64,000 nucleotides of DNA, taken from positions 1 through 64,000 of the forward strand of contig DAOUKT010000028.1 in assembly GCA_034421015.1 (NCBI GenBank), written 5' to 3'. The DNA comes from DAOUJW01 sp034421015. Its GTDB lineage: Bacteria; Chloroflexota; Dehalococcoidia; Lucifugimonadales; UBA2985. The stretch's first letter is position 1; every line of letters starts with the position of its first letter. The notes beneath the pieces are model-generated. The model was not told where the DNA came from. It searched no databases and worked only from the letters and a program-made list of their open reading frames with translations. Positions 11,463 to 18,830 of this stretch are shown here, piece by piece. A program made the position numbers and the translations under genes.

Positions 11463-11575
11463 CGGGACCTCCTTTGGCGCACCTGATAGGAGTCCGCTGC
11501 GCAGAACCCCCTGGTTGAGGATACACTCCCAGAAGTAGCCCGATGATAAGCTCTGGGCAAGCGCGTGTCAACCGC

Positions 11576-11800
11576 GGTATTCTCAGTATGTGTTGGTATT
11601 AGCGGATCATACCGCTCATCCCCGTATCAAGTACGGGGCAGGCTCTGAGCTTGTCGAAGGAAATGAGCGGGGCAACTACGCCTATAGTCTGGCCCGCTCA
11701 AACGGTTCGACAAGCTCACCACGAGTGAGCAAAAAGCGGTATTCTCTACAGGCGTTGGTCATGGCGCGTGACACCGTTCATCCTTGTATCTGGTATCTGT
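11576..11800. repeat. Family A miniature repeat, one copy plus a truncated second copy
   Basis: It begins with GGTATTCTCAGTATGTGTTG, then holds the family A core (CCCCGTATC, ACGGGGCAGGCT, GAGCTTGTCGAAG, GGTTCGACAAGCTCACCA). A second family A left end (GGTATTCTCTACAGGCGTTG) starts at 11738 in the same orientation and breaks off near 11790. It fills most of the 11463-11830 gap, which holds no gene that I can see. Confidence 0.75.
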
Positions 11801-11830
11801 GAGTTTCTACCTCCAAGCTCTGTGCTGGCG

Positions 11831-12166
11831 TTACTCACTCACCAGGACGTCTATCGTAGTGCCAAGGGCGCCGGCGATGCGGACCAGGGCCGAGGCCGAC
11901 CCTGGTTTTATCCCGCGCTCAATCTCGGAGATGTACCCCGAGGCAAGGCCGGTTCTCTCGGACAGATCCCTCAGGGTCATGCCCTGGTGGTTCCGAAACG
12001 CCTGGATGGGACCCTTCCCCCGCATGATGGCGAGAGCGACCTCGTGTGGGACGCGCACGCCGTCGTCCGCGTCCTGGGCAGCCAGCATGTCCTCAAGCTG
12101 ACCGTTGCGCTCGATGAGAGCGTCGTACTCCCTTCGAGTCAAGGTGACAGTCTCTTCGCTAGTCAT
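11831..12166 (-). CDS. HigA/XRE-type antitoxin
   Basis: About 111 residues from ATG 12166. The N-terminal part is a charged helix (REYDALIERNGQLEDML). The C-terminal half is an XRE-type helix-turn-helix (GMTLRDLSERTGLASGYISE, then EIERG). It is expected to neutralise the RelE-like toxin encoded just upstream and to autorepress the operon. ATG at 12166 is preferred over GTG 12175 because an aggag site sits at the right distance. It overlaps the toxin stop by 8 nt. Confidence 0.88.
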   Translation of the reverse strand: MTSEETVTLTRREYDALIERNGQLEDMLAAQDADDGVRVPHEVALAIMRGKGPIQAFRNHQGMTLRDLSERTGLASGYISEIERGIKPGSASALVRIAGALGTTIDVLVSE

Positions 12167-12416
12167 AAGCCTCACTCCTGTGTCGAACTCTCAGTATTAT
12201 GAGGGATGGGGTCTCCCCATGCTCAGTGGTGAAGATGACGCGGTGGTGGCCGACTCTCAACCGCCTGTAGGGGCTGCCAGTCAGTGCGATGACTTGCCCG
12301 GCAAGGGATGTCGGGTTCTCGGCATACTGCTCAATCTTGGCGATGATGCGCTCTCGGTCCCGTGCGGCGAGGCGGCGCATATCCCTGATCGCCCGCGTCC
12401 CCCATTCGATTTGCAT
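12159..12416 (-). CDS. RelE/HigB-type toxin (ribosome-dependent mRNA interferase)
   Basis: About 85 residues from ATG 12416 (MQIEWGTRAIRDMRRL). The RelE/ParE fold signature is visible as SPYRRLRVGHHRVIFTT with late basic residues (RVRHRSEAYD). These toxins typically cleave mRNA on the ribosome. The toxin gene precedes the antitoxin, as in higBA. The frame is open further upstream to TTG 12464, but the alignment-like start is the internal Met; the gag-gga just before it is too close for an ideal ribosome site, so the start is not certain. Confidence 0.85.
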   Translation of the reverse strand: MQIEWGTRAIRDMRRLAARDRERIIAKIEQYAENPTSLAGQVIALTGSPYRRLRVGHHRVIFTTEHGETPSLIILRVRHRSEAYD

Positions 12417-12479
12417 TCCCTCATACACACCCGCAATTTTCTCAAATAGAGAGCAGTGAGTCAATACAAGACAAGCTTT

Positions 12480-12645
12480 GGTATTCTCTACAGGCGTTGG
12501 TTATGACGCGCGACACCACTCATCCCCGTATCAAGTACGGGGCAGGCTCTGAGCCTGTCGAAGGAAATGAGCGGGGGGCAACTTTCGCCCATGCCCTGCC
12601 CGCTCGAATGGTTCGACAAGCTCACCATGAGCGGGCTGTGGTCAC
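12480..12645. repeat. Family A miniature repeat
   Basis: It begins with GGTATTCTCTACAGGCGTTG at 12480 and carries the core elements CCCCGTATC/ACGGGGCAGGCT, GAGCCTGTCGAAGG and GGTTCGACAAGCTCACCATG. The right terminus is degraded. It occupies the gap between the toxin-antitoxin promoter and the isochorismatase gene, with no coding signal. Confidence 0.75.
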
Positions 12646-12748
12646 TCCCCTTTATGGAGCAGCCCCACGAGATGGAGTATAATGCCCGTGGCGTGTCCCT
12701 CAGGACTATCCCGATATGCCCGCCGTCGGACGGCCAAAGGAGGAGAGC

Positions 12749-13327
12749 ATGGCTGACTTGGAGCTTCAACGGGACAGCACCGCGGTGGTCATCATGGACT
12801 ACCAGAACGACATTGTAGGCAACTACTCCACCGACGGAGATGCCCTGCTCCAGAGGTCCGCCTCGGTGCTGCAGAGCGCGCGGGAGGCCGGGATCCCCGT
12901 CATCTACGTGGTGGTGCAGTTCCGGGAGGGATACCCTGAGGTGCTCCCCCGAAACCGCCAGCGCTTCGGCACGCGCCTGATCGAGGGCAGCACGGGCGCG
13001 GAGGTGCATCCCGCCGTCGCCCCCCGGCCCGGCGAGGCCGTCGTGGTCAAGCGGAGAACCGGCCCCTTCTCCACGACCGACCTGGACGCAGTGCTGCACT
13101 CCATCGGCGCGAACACCCTCGTCCTCTTTGGAGTGTCCACCAGCGGCTGCGTTCTCACGGCCGTGCGATGGGCCGCGGACGTGGACTATCGCCTTGTGGT
13201 GGTGTCCGACTGCTGCGGCGACCAGGACGAGGAGGTGCACCGGGTGCTCACGGAGAAGATATTCCCCCGGCAGGCGGACGTGGTGACGGCGGAGGAGGTT
13301 GCGGCGGCTTTCAGGGAGGCGAAGTGA
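12749..13327 (+). CDS. Isochorismatase-family cysteine hydrolase
   Basis: A 192-residue isochorismatase-like hydrolase. The catalytic triad is D17 (IMDYQND), K101 (VVKRRTGPF) and C134 (VSTSGCVLT). Members hydrolyse isochorismate, nicotinamide, N-carbamoyl compounds or similar amides; the specific substrate is unknown. ATG at 12749 has an aaggaggag site; an in-frame ATG at 12716 lacks one. The stop overlaps the next start (TGATG), so it is translationally coupled to the flavin-dependent oxidoreductase. The pair may act on one heterocyclic or amide nutrient. Confidence 0.9.
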   Translation: MADLELQRDSTAVVIMDYQNDIVGNYSTDGDALLQRSASVLQSAREAGIPVIYVVVQFREGYPEVLPRNRQRFGTRLIEGSTGAEVHPAVAPRPGEAVVVKRRTGPFSTTDLDAVLHSIGANTLVLFGVSTSGCVLTAVRWAADVDYRLVVVSDCCGDQDEEVHRVLTEKIFPRQADVVTAEEVAAAFREAK

Positions 13328-14295
13328 TGAACGACTCGAATTCCAGGATGATAGGAGTTGCCCTGACGGCGCAGACCAGCGCCGAGGCCCTTGACCAGGC
13401 GCTGCAGCTTGACTACCTGGGCATTCCCGCCGCATGGTCCACAACGGGAGGCTCCGGCGGAGACTCCATGACCTTCTTCGGGGCAGCACTGATGAGGACA
13501 CGGGACGTGCTCCTGGGGACGTCCATAATTCCCACGTACCCGCGCCACCCCCTGGTCACGGCCCAGCAGGTGCAGGCGCTGGAGGACCTGGACCCCGGCC
13601 GCTTCCGGCTGGGCGTCGGGCCAAGCCACCAGGCCATCATCGAGGGGATGTACGGAATCGAGTTCAACGCCCCCCTGGGCCACCTGCGTGAGTACATTCA
13701 GATCCTGAAGACGTTGTTCAGAGACGGGCAGGTGAACTACGAGGGCCGGCACTACAAGGTCAACGGGCGCATTCCATCGCCAATCGACGTGCCGGTGATG
13801 GCCTCAGCCCTGCGTCAGAGGGCCTTTGAGCTTTGTGGCGCCGAGGCCGACGGCGCAATAAGCTGGGTGTGCCCCGGCGTCTACCTGCGGGACGTGGCCG
13901 TACCTGCCATCAAGGCGGGCGCGGAGAAGGCCGGGCGCCCCGCGCCTCCCCTGATTGCGCACGCCCCCGTCTGCGTCCACGACGACCCGGACGAGGTGTA
14001 CGCCGCGGCCCGGGAGCAGATGGGCTTCTACCCACGAGCGCCGTTCTACGCCAACATGTTCGCCGACGCCGGTTATCCGGAGGCCTCCAGCGGGACGTGG
14101 AGCGACGGTATGCTGGACGCCGTCGTCCTGTCCGGGAACGAGGAGCAGGTGGAGGAGAAGCTGATGGAGCTGTTCTCCTTCGGGGCCGGGGAGATTCTGG
14201 CATCGCCTATAATCGCCGGCAACAACCGGGAGGCCTCCAGGGAGCGGACGCTGAACCTGCTGGCCCGGGTCACGGAGCAGCTTGAACAGGGATAG
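13327..14295 (+). CDS. Luciferase-like (LLM class) flavin/F420-dependent oxidoreductase
   Basis: A 322-residue TIM-barrel protein of the bacterial luciferase superfamily (LGTSIIPTYPRHPLVTAQQVQ is the usual strand-helix region, followed by RFRLGVGPSHQ). These enzymes use FMNH2 or F420 for monooxygenation or hydride transfer. The start at ATG 13327 overlaps the preceding stop by one base. The sequence cannot say whether FMN or F420 is used. Expanded families of such oxidoreductases are known in SAR202-type Chloroflexota. Confidence 0.88.
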   Translation: MNDSNSRMIGVALTAQTSAEALDQALQLDYLGIPAAWSTTGGSGGDSMTFFGAALMRTRDVLLGTSIIPTYPRHPLVTAQQVQALEDLDPGRFRLGVGPSHQAIIEGMYGIEFNAPLGHLREYIQILKTLFRDGQVNYEGRHYKVNGRIPSPIDVPVMASALRQRAFELCGAEADGAISWVCPGVYLRDVAVPAIKAGAEKAGRPAPPLIAHAPVCVHDDPDEVYAAAREQMGFYPRAPFYANMFADAGYPEASSGTWSDGMLDAVVLSGNEEQVEEKLMELFSFGAGEILASPIIAGNNREASRERTLNLLARVTEQLEQG

Positions 14296-14361
14296 AAGCG
14301 CCGCGCTCATGAGCCGTAATCGCGGAGCATCGCGCGACTGGCTCAGAGATTCCTCATTTGC

Positions 14362-14456
14362 GTCATTCCTGCGGAAGCAGGAATCTGAGGCGCACCGGCC
14401 AATGGAAGGTAGCTTTCCAAGCAAGGCTTTAGATTCCCGTTTTCACGGGAATGACG
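14362..14456. repeat. Family C type palindromic repeat pair
   Basis: A GTCATTCCTGCGGAAGCAGG hairpin at 14362 and an inverted partner GATTCCCGTTTTCACGGGAA ending near 14455 make an imperfect inverted repeat of about 95 bp. It lies between the LLM oxidoreductase and the aminotransferase. No gene is seen in 14296-14541. Confidence 0.7.
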
Positions 14457-14541
14457 GAGAAGGGCGGCACGACCACGACAAGGATTCCGCGAGGTATTAC
14501 AGGCGCGGGGGCTTGAACAAGTGCAGTTGGGGTGAGCCGGT

Positions 14542-15522
14542 ATGACGCTCAAGAGACCGGCCAGGAGGAACACCCCTCCGCCGCGGCCCGCGCCCGCCTA
14601 CCTGTGGTCCGCGGGCAAACTCGTGCCGTGGGAGGAGGCGACCATCCACATCACGGGCATGGCCTGGGCGTCCCTGTCGGCCGTCTTCGAGGGGATCAGG
14701 GCGTACTGGAACGAGGAGGAACAGGAGCTTTACCTGTTTCGCCTCCAGTCGCACCTGGACCGACTCTTCGACTCCATGAAGCTGGTGCGTATGTCCCCGC
14801 CATTTACGCGCGAGGAGCTTACGGCCGCCATCGTCGACCTGCTCAGGGCCAACGAGGCCCGTGAGGACACCTACATCATGCCAATGGCCTATTTCAGCGG
14901 CGACGTCGCCGGCTACATGGCCGCCTACGAGCAGCCGGGGGCTGTCTACGTCACGGCCAGGCCCAGCCCGTCCAGCCTGGGAGCCAACCGCGGCAGCCAT
15001 TGCTGCGTCAGCAGCTGGACCCGCATCTCCGACAACGTCCTGCCGCCACGGGCCAAGATGCTGTCCAACTACGAGAACAGCCGGCTGGCCTCCACGGAGG
15101 CCCGGATCAACGGCTACGACGCGGGCATAATCCTCAACCCCCAGGGCAAGGTGGCCGAGGGCTCCTACGCCTGCATTTTCATCGTGCGAGACGGCGTCGC
15201 CATAACGCCTGGCGTCACGTCGGGCATCCTTGAGAGCATCACCCGGGAAACGGTGATTGGGTTCTTCAGGGAGCGTCTTGGAGTGCCGGTTGTGGAGAGG
15301 GACGTGGACAGGACTGAGCTTTACGTGGCCGATGAGATTTTTCTCTGCGGGACCTACGCCGAGATAGAGCCTGTCGTGTCCGTGGACAGGTACGTCGTGG
15401 GGAACGGCAGACCCGGCCCGCTGACCAGAAAGGTCCGCCGCCTCTACCGGGACGCGGTGCGCGGCAAGGACAAGTCGATGCCCGACTGGACGCTTCCCGT
15501 CTGGAACAACGCCGAAATCTGA
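14542..15522 (+). CDS. Class IV (branched-chain type) PLP aminotransferase
   Basis: A 326-residue fold-type IV aminotransferase resembling IlvE. It has the N-terminal GxxVPWxEATIH-type start, FEGIRAY, and the PLP lysine K172 in PPRAKMLSNYENS. The phosphate-binding GVTSGILESITRE and the late EIFLCGTYAEI are also typical. It transfers the amino group between branched-chain amino acids and 2-oxoglutarate, or acts on a related substrate. It starts with ATG after a weak ggggtgag site. It stands alone, with a repeat upstream and a small gene downstream. Confidence 0.88.
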   Translation: MTLKRPARRNTPPPRPAPAYLWSAGKLVPWEEATIHITGMAWASLSAVFEGIRAYWNEEEQELYLFRLQSHLDRLFDSMKLVRMSPPFTREELTAAIVDLLRANEAREDTYIMPMAYFSGDVAGYMAAYEQPGAVYVTARPSPSSLGANRGSHCCVSSWTRISDNVLPPRAKMLSNYENSRLASTEARINGYDAGIILNPQGKVAEGSYACIFIVRDGVAITPGVTSGILESITRETVIGFFRERLGVPVVERDVDRTELYVADEIFLCGTYAEIEPVVSVDRYVVGNGRPGPLTRKVRRLYRDAVRGKDKSMPDWTLPVWNNAEI

Positions 15523-15585
15523 GAGGACGACCCACCGCCCGGTCCTGACGTGAGATAGGACAGGTAAGTCTGCGAGGTGCTTGAG

Positions 15586-15819
15586 ATGAGCGATGAAGTG
15601 CGTCTTAGCTACGAGGAGCTCTGCGAGAGGCTCCAGGGCGACATCGGCCGGCAGGTCTTCCAGCTTGCCCTCCAGGCGCGGATTGTCATGCGGACGGCCG
15701 ACTCCCAACTGCGGGGGGACTACGCGAATCCGAGGGATATGCCCGGGACCATCGCCCTGCTGGCGGTGCAGGACTTCCTTGACCTGGTCTTCGACAAGAA
15801 GCTGCCCGGGGAGGAGTAG
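15586..15819 (+). CDS. Small conserved-looking hypothetical protein
   Basis: A 77-residue, mainly helical acidic protein (starting MSDEVRLSYEELCERL). No known domain is recognised and there is no membrane segment or signal peptide. ATG at 15586 is preferred over GTG 15577 because gaggtg sits 6 nt before it. It follows the aminotransferase by 63 nt and may be co-transcribed. The 3' end lies next to the convergent tRNA-Pro. Confidence 0.6.
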   Translation: MSDEVRLSYEELCERLQGDIGRQVFQLALQARIVMRTADSQLRGDYANPRDMPGTIALLAVQDFLDLVFDKKLPGEE

Positions 15820-15843
15820 GGCCTGGACGCGAGGGCTGCAAAG

Positions 15844-15916
15844 TCGGGGTGGGCGGATTTGAACCGCCGACCTCCTGGTCCCAAACCAGGCGCGCGTACC
15901 CCTGCGCTACACCCCG
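15844..15916 (-). tRNA. tRNA-Pro (anticodon TGG)
   Basis: On the minus strand a full cloverleaf of 73 nt is seen. The acceptor arms CGGGGTG/CACCCCG pair, the anticodon stem CCTGG/CCAGG encloses TTTGGGA (anticodon TGG), and the T arm contains GGTTCAAATC. The discriminator is A and CCA is not encoded. Confidence 0.97.
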
Positions 15917-15956
15917 ATGCCTCCATGATAGGTTAGGGGCATTTGGTGGTCAAGGC

Positions 15957-16319
15957 TCACGGATAGTCCGCAACGCTCACCGCTATCATCAACCCGCCCG
16001 CGCGCCTGTAACTGACCAACACCTCATCGCCCGTGAGCATGTGCTCCCGCATGTGGGAGGGCGTGAACTCCAGCGGCCCCTCTACGACGAAGCTCCACTC
16101 CTCCCCTTCCCCGTCCACCAGCGCAAAGGAGTCGACCTCCATAATGCTACCGGTCTGGACATCGACCACCCGACCGTGGACAATTTCCAGGGAGTCGTCC
16201 GCACCGCAGGCCGCGAGTATGAGCGCGGCAAGGGCTAGTATCGACAGGACGCCGGCCGTCAATATTCTGAGCACGCTATGGTCCGGAAGGCTCAACGTCG
16301 GCGAAGGGCTGAGCGACAA
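15957..16319 (-). CDS. Small predicted lipoprotein
   Basis: About 120 residues with a textbook lipoprotein signal (LAALILAAC). The mature part is a compact beta-rich stretch (GRVVDVQTGSIMEVDSFALV, later MLTGDEVLVSYRRAG), reminiscent of small OB-like exported domains, but no family is assigned. The frame opens at TTG 16319. GTG 16274 would give a more normal 23-residue signal peptide, so the start is open. It lies downstream of a 400-nt non-coding gap and reads toward tRNA-Pro. Confidence 0.65.
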   Translation of the reverse strand: MSLSPSPTLSLPDHSVLRILTAGVLSILALAALILAACGADDSLEIVHGRVVDVQTGSIMEVDSFALVDGEGEEWSFVVEGPLEFTPSHMREHMLTGDEVLVSYRRAGGLMIAVSVADYP

Positions 16320-16423
16320 GCATGATTGAGCATTGTAGCTCTGCAGCAGCAGTTGCTCAAACCTGTAGAATACTCACACTGTAAAGAGGCTGCATACGGG
16401 CATCGCACTGAGACGCTGCACCT

Positions 16424-16655
16424 GGTATTCTCAACAGGCGTTGGTCATGGCGCGCGACACCGCTCATGCTGAGCTTGTCGAAGTAAATGAGCGGTGTCAG
16501 CCATGCCCGCAGTCTACCCGCTCAAATGGTTCGACTGGCTCACCCCCGTATCCAGTACGGGGCAGGCTATGAGCGGGTAGGGAGTTGCGCTCCACCCGAC
16601 GTTGGCGCTACCAACTCGCATAAAGAATGCCCTTCCCCCTACGCCTGTTGACAGG
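16424..16655. repeat. Family A miniature repeat with both termini
   Basis: The left end GGTATTCTCAACAGGCGTTG (16424) has a degenerate inverted counterpart ending ATAAAGAATGCC (16620-16631); CGCCTGTTGA at 16641-16650 also mirrors the left TCAACAGGCG. The core has CTGAGCTTGTCGAAG, GGTTCGACTGGCTCACC and CCGTATCCAGTACGGGGCAG. Apart from this repeat, the 16320-16730 gap shows only the fmdB ribosome site. Confidence 0.75.
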
Positions 16656-16730
16656 AACGCCAAAAGTCCTTAAATTACTATGCGGCGTTAGCAGACCCTA
16701 ATCGAGACCGCTAACAAGCGACGGAGAGCA

Positions 16731-16973
16731 ATGCCCATATACGAGTACCACTGCGAGACCTGCGACCACCTCTTCGAAATGAAGCAGGGCTTCGACGCCG
16801 CAACCATCCAGGACTGCCCACTCTGCAACGCGGCCTCCAAGCGCAAGTTCCACTCCCCCACCGTCATCTACAAGGGCAGCGGTTTCTACACAACCGACTA
16901 CGCCCGCAGGGAGTTTCACCCCGAGGACAGGGGGCCCAGCGGCGGGGACAAGGACCCGACCAGGGACGACTAG
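16731..16973 (+). CDS. FmdB-type zinc-ribbon protein
   Basis: An 80-residue protein starting MPIYEYHCETCDHLFEM, the diagnostic start of the FmdB zinc-ribbon family. The zinc ligands are the pairs CETC and CPLC. A typical YKGSGFYTTDY follows, then an acidic tail. The family is often found as a putative regulatory or chaperone-like protein, and its molecular function is unsettled. A ggagag site precedes ATG 16731. It sits 11 nt before dtd and is probably co-transcribed with it. Confidence 0.92.
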   Translation: MPIYEYHCETCDHLFEMKQGFDAATIQDCPLCNAASKRKFHSPTVIYKGSGFYTTDYARREFHPEDRGPSGGDKDPTRDD

Positions 16974-16984
16974 AGGACGCATTC

Positions 16985-17446
16985 GTGCGCGCCCTCGTTC
17001 AGAGAGTCGCCAGGGCTTCCGTTACCGTCAGCGAAGACACGGAGCGCATCGACCGCGGGCTGGTGGTGTTCGTCGGTGTGGGCCAGGACGACGACGAGGA
17101 GGACGCCCGATACGTCGTCGACAAGGTGGTCAACCTCCGCATCTTTGAGGACGAGGCCGAGAGGTTCGACCACTCCGCCCTGGACGTTTCAGCTCAACTT
17201 CTTGTCGTAAGCCAGTTCACCCTCTACGGCGACGTCCGCAAGGGGCGCAGGCCCTCGTTCAGCAGCGCCGCCCATCCTGAGACGGCGAGACCGCTTTTCG
17301 AGCGCACCGTGGACCTCTTCCGGGAGACGGGCCTCACGATAAAGACCGGCCGATTCCAGGAGCGGATGATGGTGGAAATCCTCAATGACGGCCCGGTCAC
17401 CATAGCCATTGACAGCGCGGACAGGCACAGGCCAAGGCGCGGTTAG
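16985..17446 (+). CDS. dtd: D-aminoacyl-tRNA deacylase
   Basis: A 153-residue protein, matching the usual DTD length. It removes D-amino acids (and glycine mischarged on tRNA-Ala) from tRNA. The two active-site signatures are present: SQFTLYGD in the middle and the Gly-Pro motif NDGPVTI near the C terminus. The start is GTG 16985, 11 nt after the zinc-ribbon gene. Confidence 0.96.
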   Translation: MRALVQRVARASVTVSEDTERIDRGLVVFVGVGQDDDEEDARYVVDKVVNLRIFEDEAERFDHSALDVSAQLLVVSQFTLYGDVRKGRRPSFSSAAHPETARPLFERTVDLFRETGLTIKTGRFQERMMVEILNDGPVTIAIDSADRHRPRRG

Positions 17447-17450
17447 AGTC

Positions 17451-17641
17451 GGTATTCTCTACAGGCGCTGGTTATGACGCGCGACACCGCTCATACTGAG
17501 CCCGTCGAAGTAAATGAGCGGTGTCAGCCACGTCCACAGTCTTGCCCGCTCAAATGGTTCGACAGGCTCACCCCCGTATCAAGTACGGGGCAGGCTATGA
17601 GCGGGCAAGAAGCGGTATTACCAACACTTATAGAGAGTACC
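17451..17641. repeat. Family A miniature repeat, complete copy
   Basis: A 191-bp element starting GGTATTCTCTACAGGCGCTG and ending TTATAGAGAGTACC. The two ends are imperfect inverted repeats over about 22 bp. Inner arms pair too: ACACCGCTCAT with ATGAGCGGTGT, and CCCGCTCA with TGAGCGGG. It begins 5 nt after the dtd stop. There is no coding potential. Confidence 0.8.
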
Positions 17642-17664
17642 TTAGAATCGCCACCCAGAACGGC

Positions 17665-18309
17665 CTAGTCCGCGTCCCAGGCCCCCTTGCCCATGAGAGG
17701 CACGAACCTGCAGGGCCCCAGGTTGGTGATGGTGTACTTGTTGCCGGACCTGACCACCTTGATCAGGCTCTGCTCCTGCTGCGACCCCGCGGGGATCACC
17801 ATTCTGCCGCCTTCGGCCATCTGCTCCAAAAGCGACCTCGGAAGCGAAGGCGCGGCCGCCGTGACAATGATGGCGTCGAAGGGCGCCTCCTCCGGGCAGC
17901 CAAGGGCCTTGCCCGCCAGGCGCACCTCCACGTTGCCGTATCCCAGGGAAGCCAGCATCTCGCCGGCCCCCTTTGCCAGCGACGGTATGCGTTCCACCGA
18001 CAGCACCTCTCGGGTGAGGAGTGAGAGGACGGCGGCCTGGTAACCGCTGCCCGCGCCCACCTCCAGCACGCGGTCGTCAGGCTTCAGCTCCAGGGCGTGG
18101 GTCATAACGGCCACAATGTAGGGCTGGGACACGGTCTGGTCCTCCCCAATGGGAAGGGGAGTGTCGTCGTAGCTCTGGGGCCGCCGGGACTCCGGCACGA
18201 ACAGCTCCCGCGGGACCTTCTCCATGGCGTCAATCACGCACGGGGATGGAATGCGTTTGCGAAGGGCCGCGAAGAGCCTGGTCTTGGCCTTCTCCAGATC
18301 GCTAGACAT
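17665..18309 (-). CDS. pcm: Protein-L-isoaspartate O-methyltransferase
   Basis: A 214-residue SAM-dependent methyltransferase that starts repair of isoaspartyl residues in damaged proteins. The SAM-binding motif I is VLEVGAGSGYQAAVLS. The family segments IPSPCVIDAMEKVPRELFV and YDDTPLPIGEDQTVSQPYIV (substrate-carboxylate binding around the QT-SQP stretch) are clear, and LIVTAAAPS-type strands follow. It starts at ATG 18309 and is monocistronic. Confidence 0.96.
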   Translation of the reverse strand: MSSDLEKAKTRLFAALRKRIPSPCVIDAMEKVPRELFVPESRRPQSYDDTPLPIGEDQTVSQPYIVAVMTHALELKPDDRVLEVGAGSGYQAAVLSLLTREVLSVERIPSLAKGAGEMLASLGYGNVEVRLAGKALGCPEEAPFDAIIVTAAAPSLPRSLLEQMAEGGRMVIPAGSQQEQSLIKVVRSGNKYTITNLGPCRFVPLMGKGAWDAD

Positions 18310-18504
18310 TACAATCGGCCCTCCGGGTAGCTCTACTTCCAGTATAGCCGCGCTGTCGCGGCTTGTCTAAACTCCGGCCGATAGGTGGAAGTCGAGCTCA
18401 TTCTAGGGCCGCAACCTGTTGCCTGGTTGTCAAAGAGATTCCGACCCTACGCCCCACTTCAGATGACGGATAAGGAGCTAAAGCGCCGTTTCCCGTAGGA
18501 ATGC

Positions 18505-18725
18505 AGACATTTGATCAACTGCGGCATTGTCCCCAAAAGAAGTGTTCCAACTGTCCTTCTGAACCCTTCGGCTGCGCTCAGAGCCTGCCCCGTACTTGAT
18601 ACGGGGATAAACTGAGCTTTGCGGAGTGAAGAATCCAAAGCCTCTGGCTGCAAAGCTATGAAGTCTTCAAATAACCCTTTGGATTCTTCGCCTTCGGCTC
18701 AGAATGACAGTGACACGGGGCTGGT
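18505..18725. repeat. Family B miniature repeat (with an embedded family A fragment)
   Basis: The left terminus AGACATTTGATCAACT (18505-18520) resembles the family B end AGACCTTTGCATAACT. The core has GCGGAGTGAAGAATCCAAAG mirrored by TTGGATTCTTCGCCTTCGGC and TCAGAATGAC. A CCCCGTACTTGATACGGGG hairpin shared with family A is inserted near 18587. The rest of the 18310-18830 gap has no visible gene. Confidence 0.7.
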
Positions 18726-18830
18726 CACCCTCTGCTCAGATACCGTTGGGAAAACTGCCGACGTCAGACCGGAAATCCAAGGTCAATGTGGAACGGCGGT
18801 GACCGTGGGGCCGGGGCTAAACCTGGGAGC

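Noticed and set aside
11576..12645. Closely spaced repeats that could suggest a CRISPR array.
   Set aside because: Copies are about 160-200 bp, palindromic and dispersed across the window, with no regular short repeat-spacer pattern and no cas genes.
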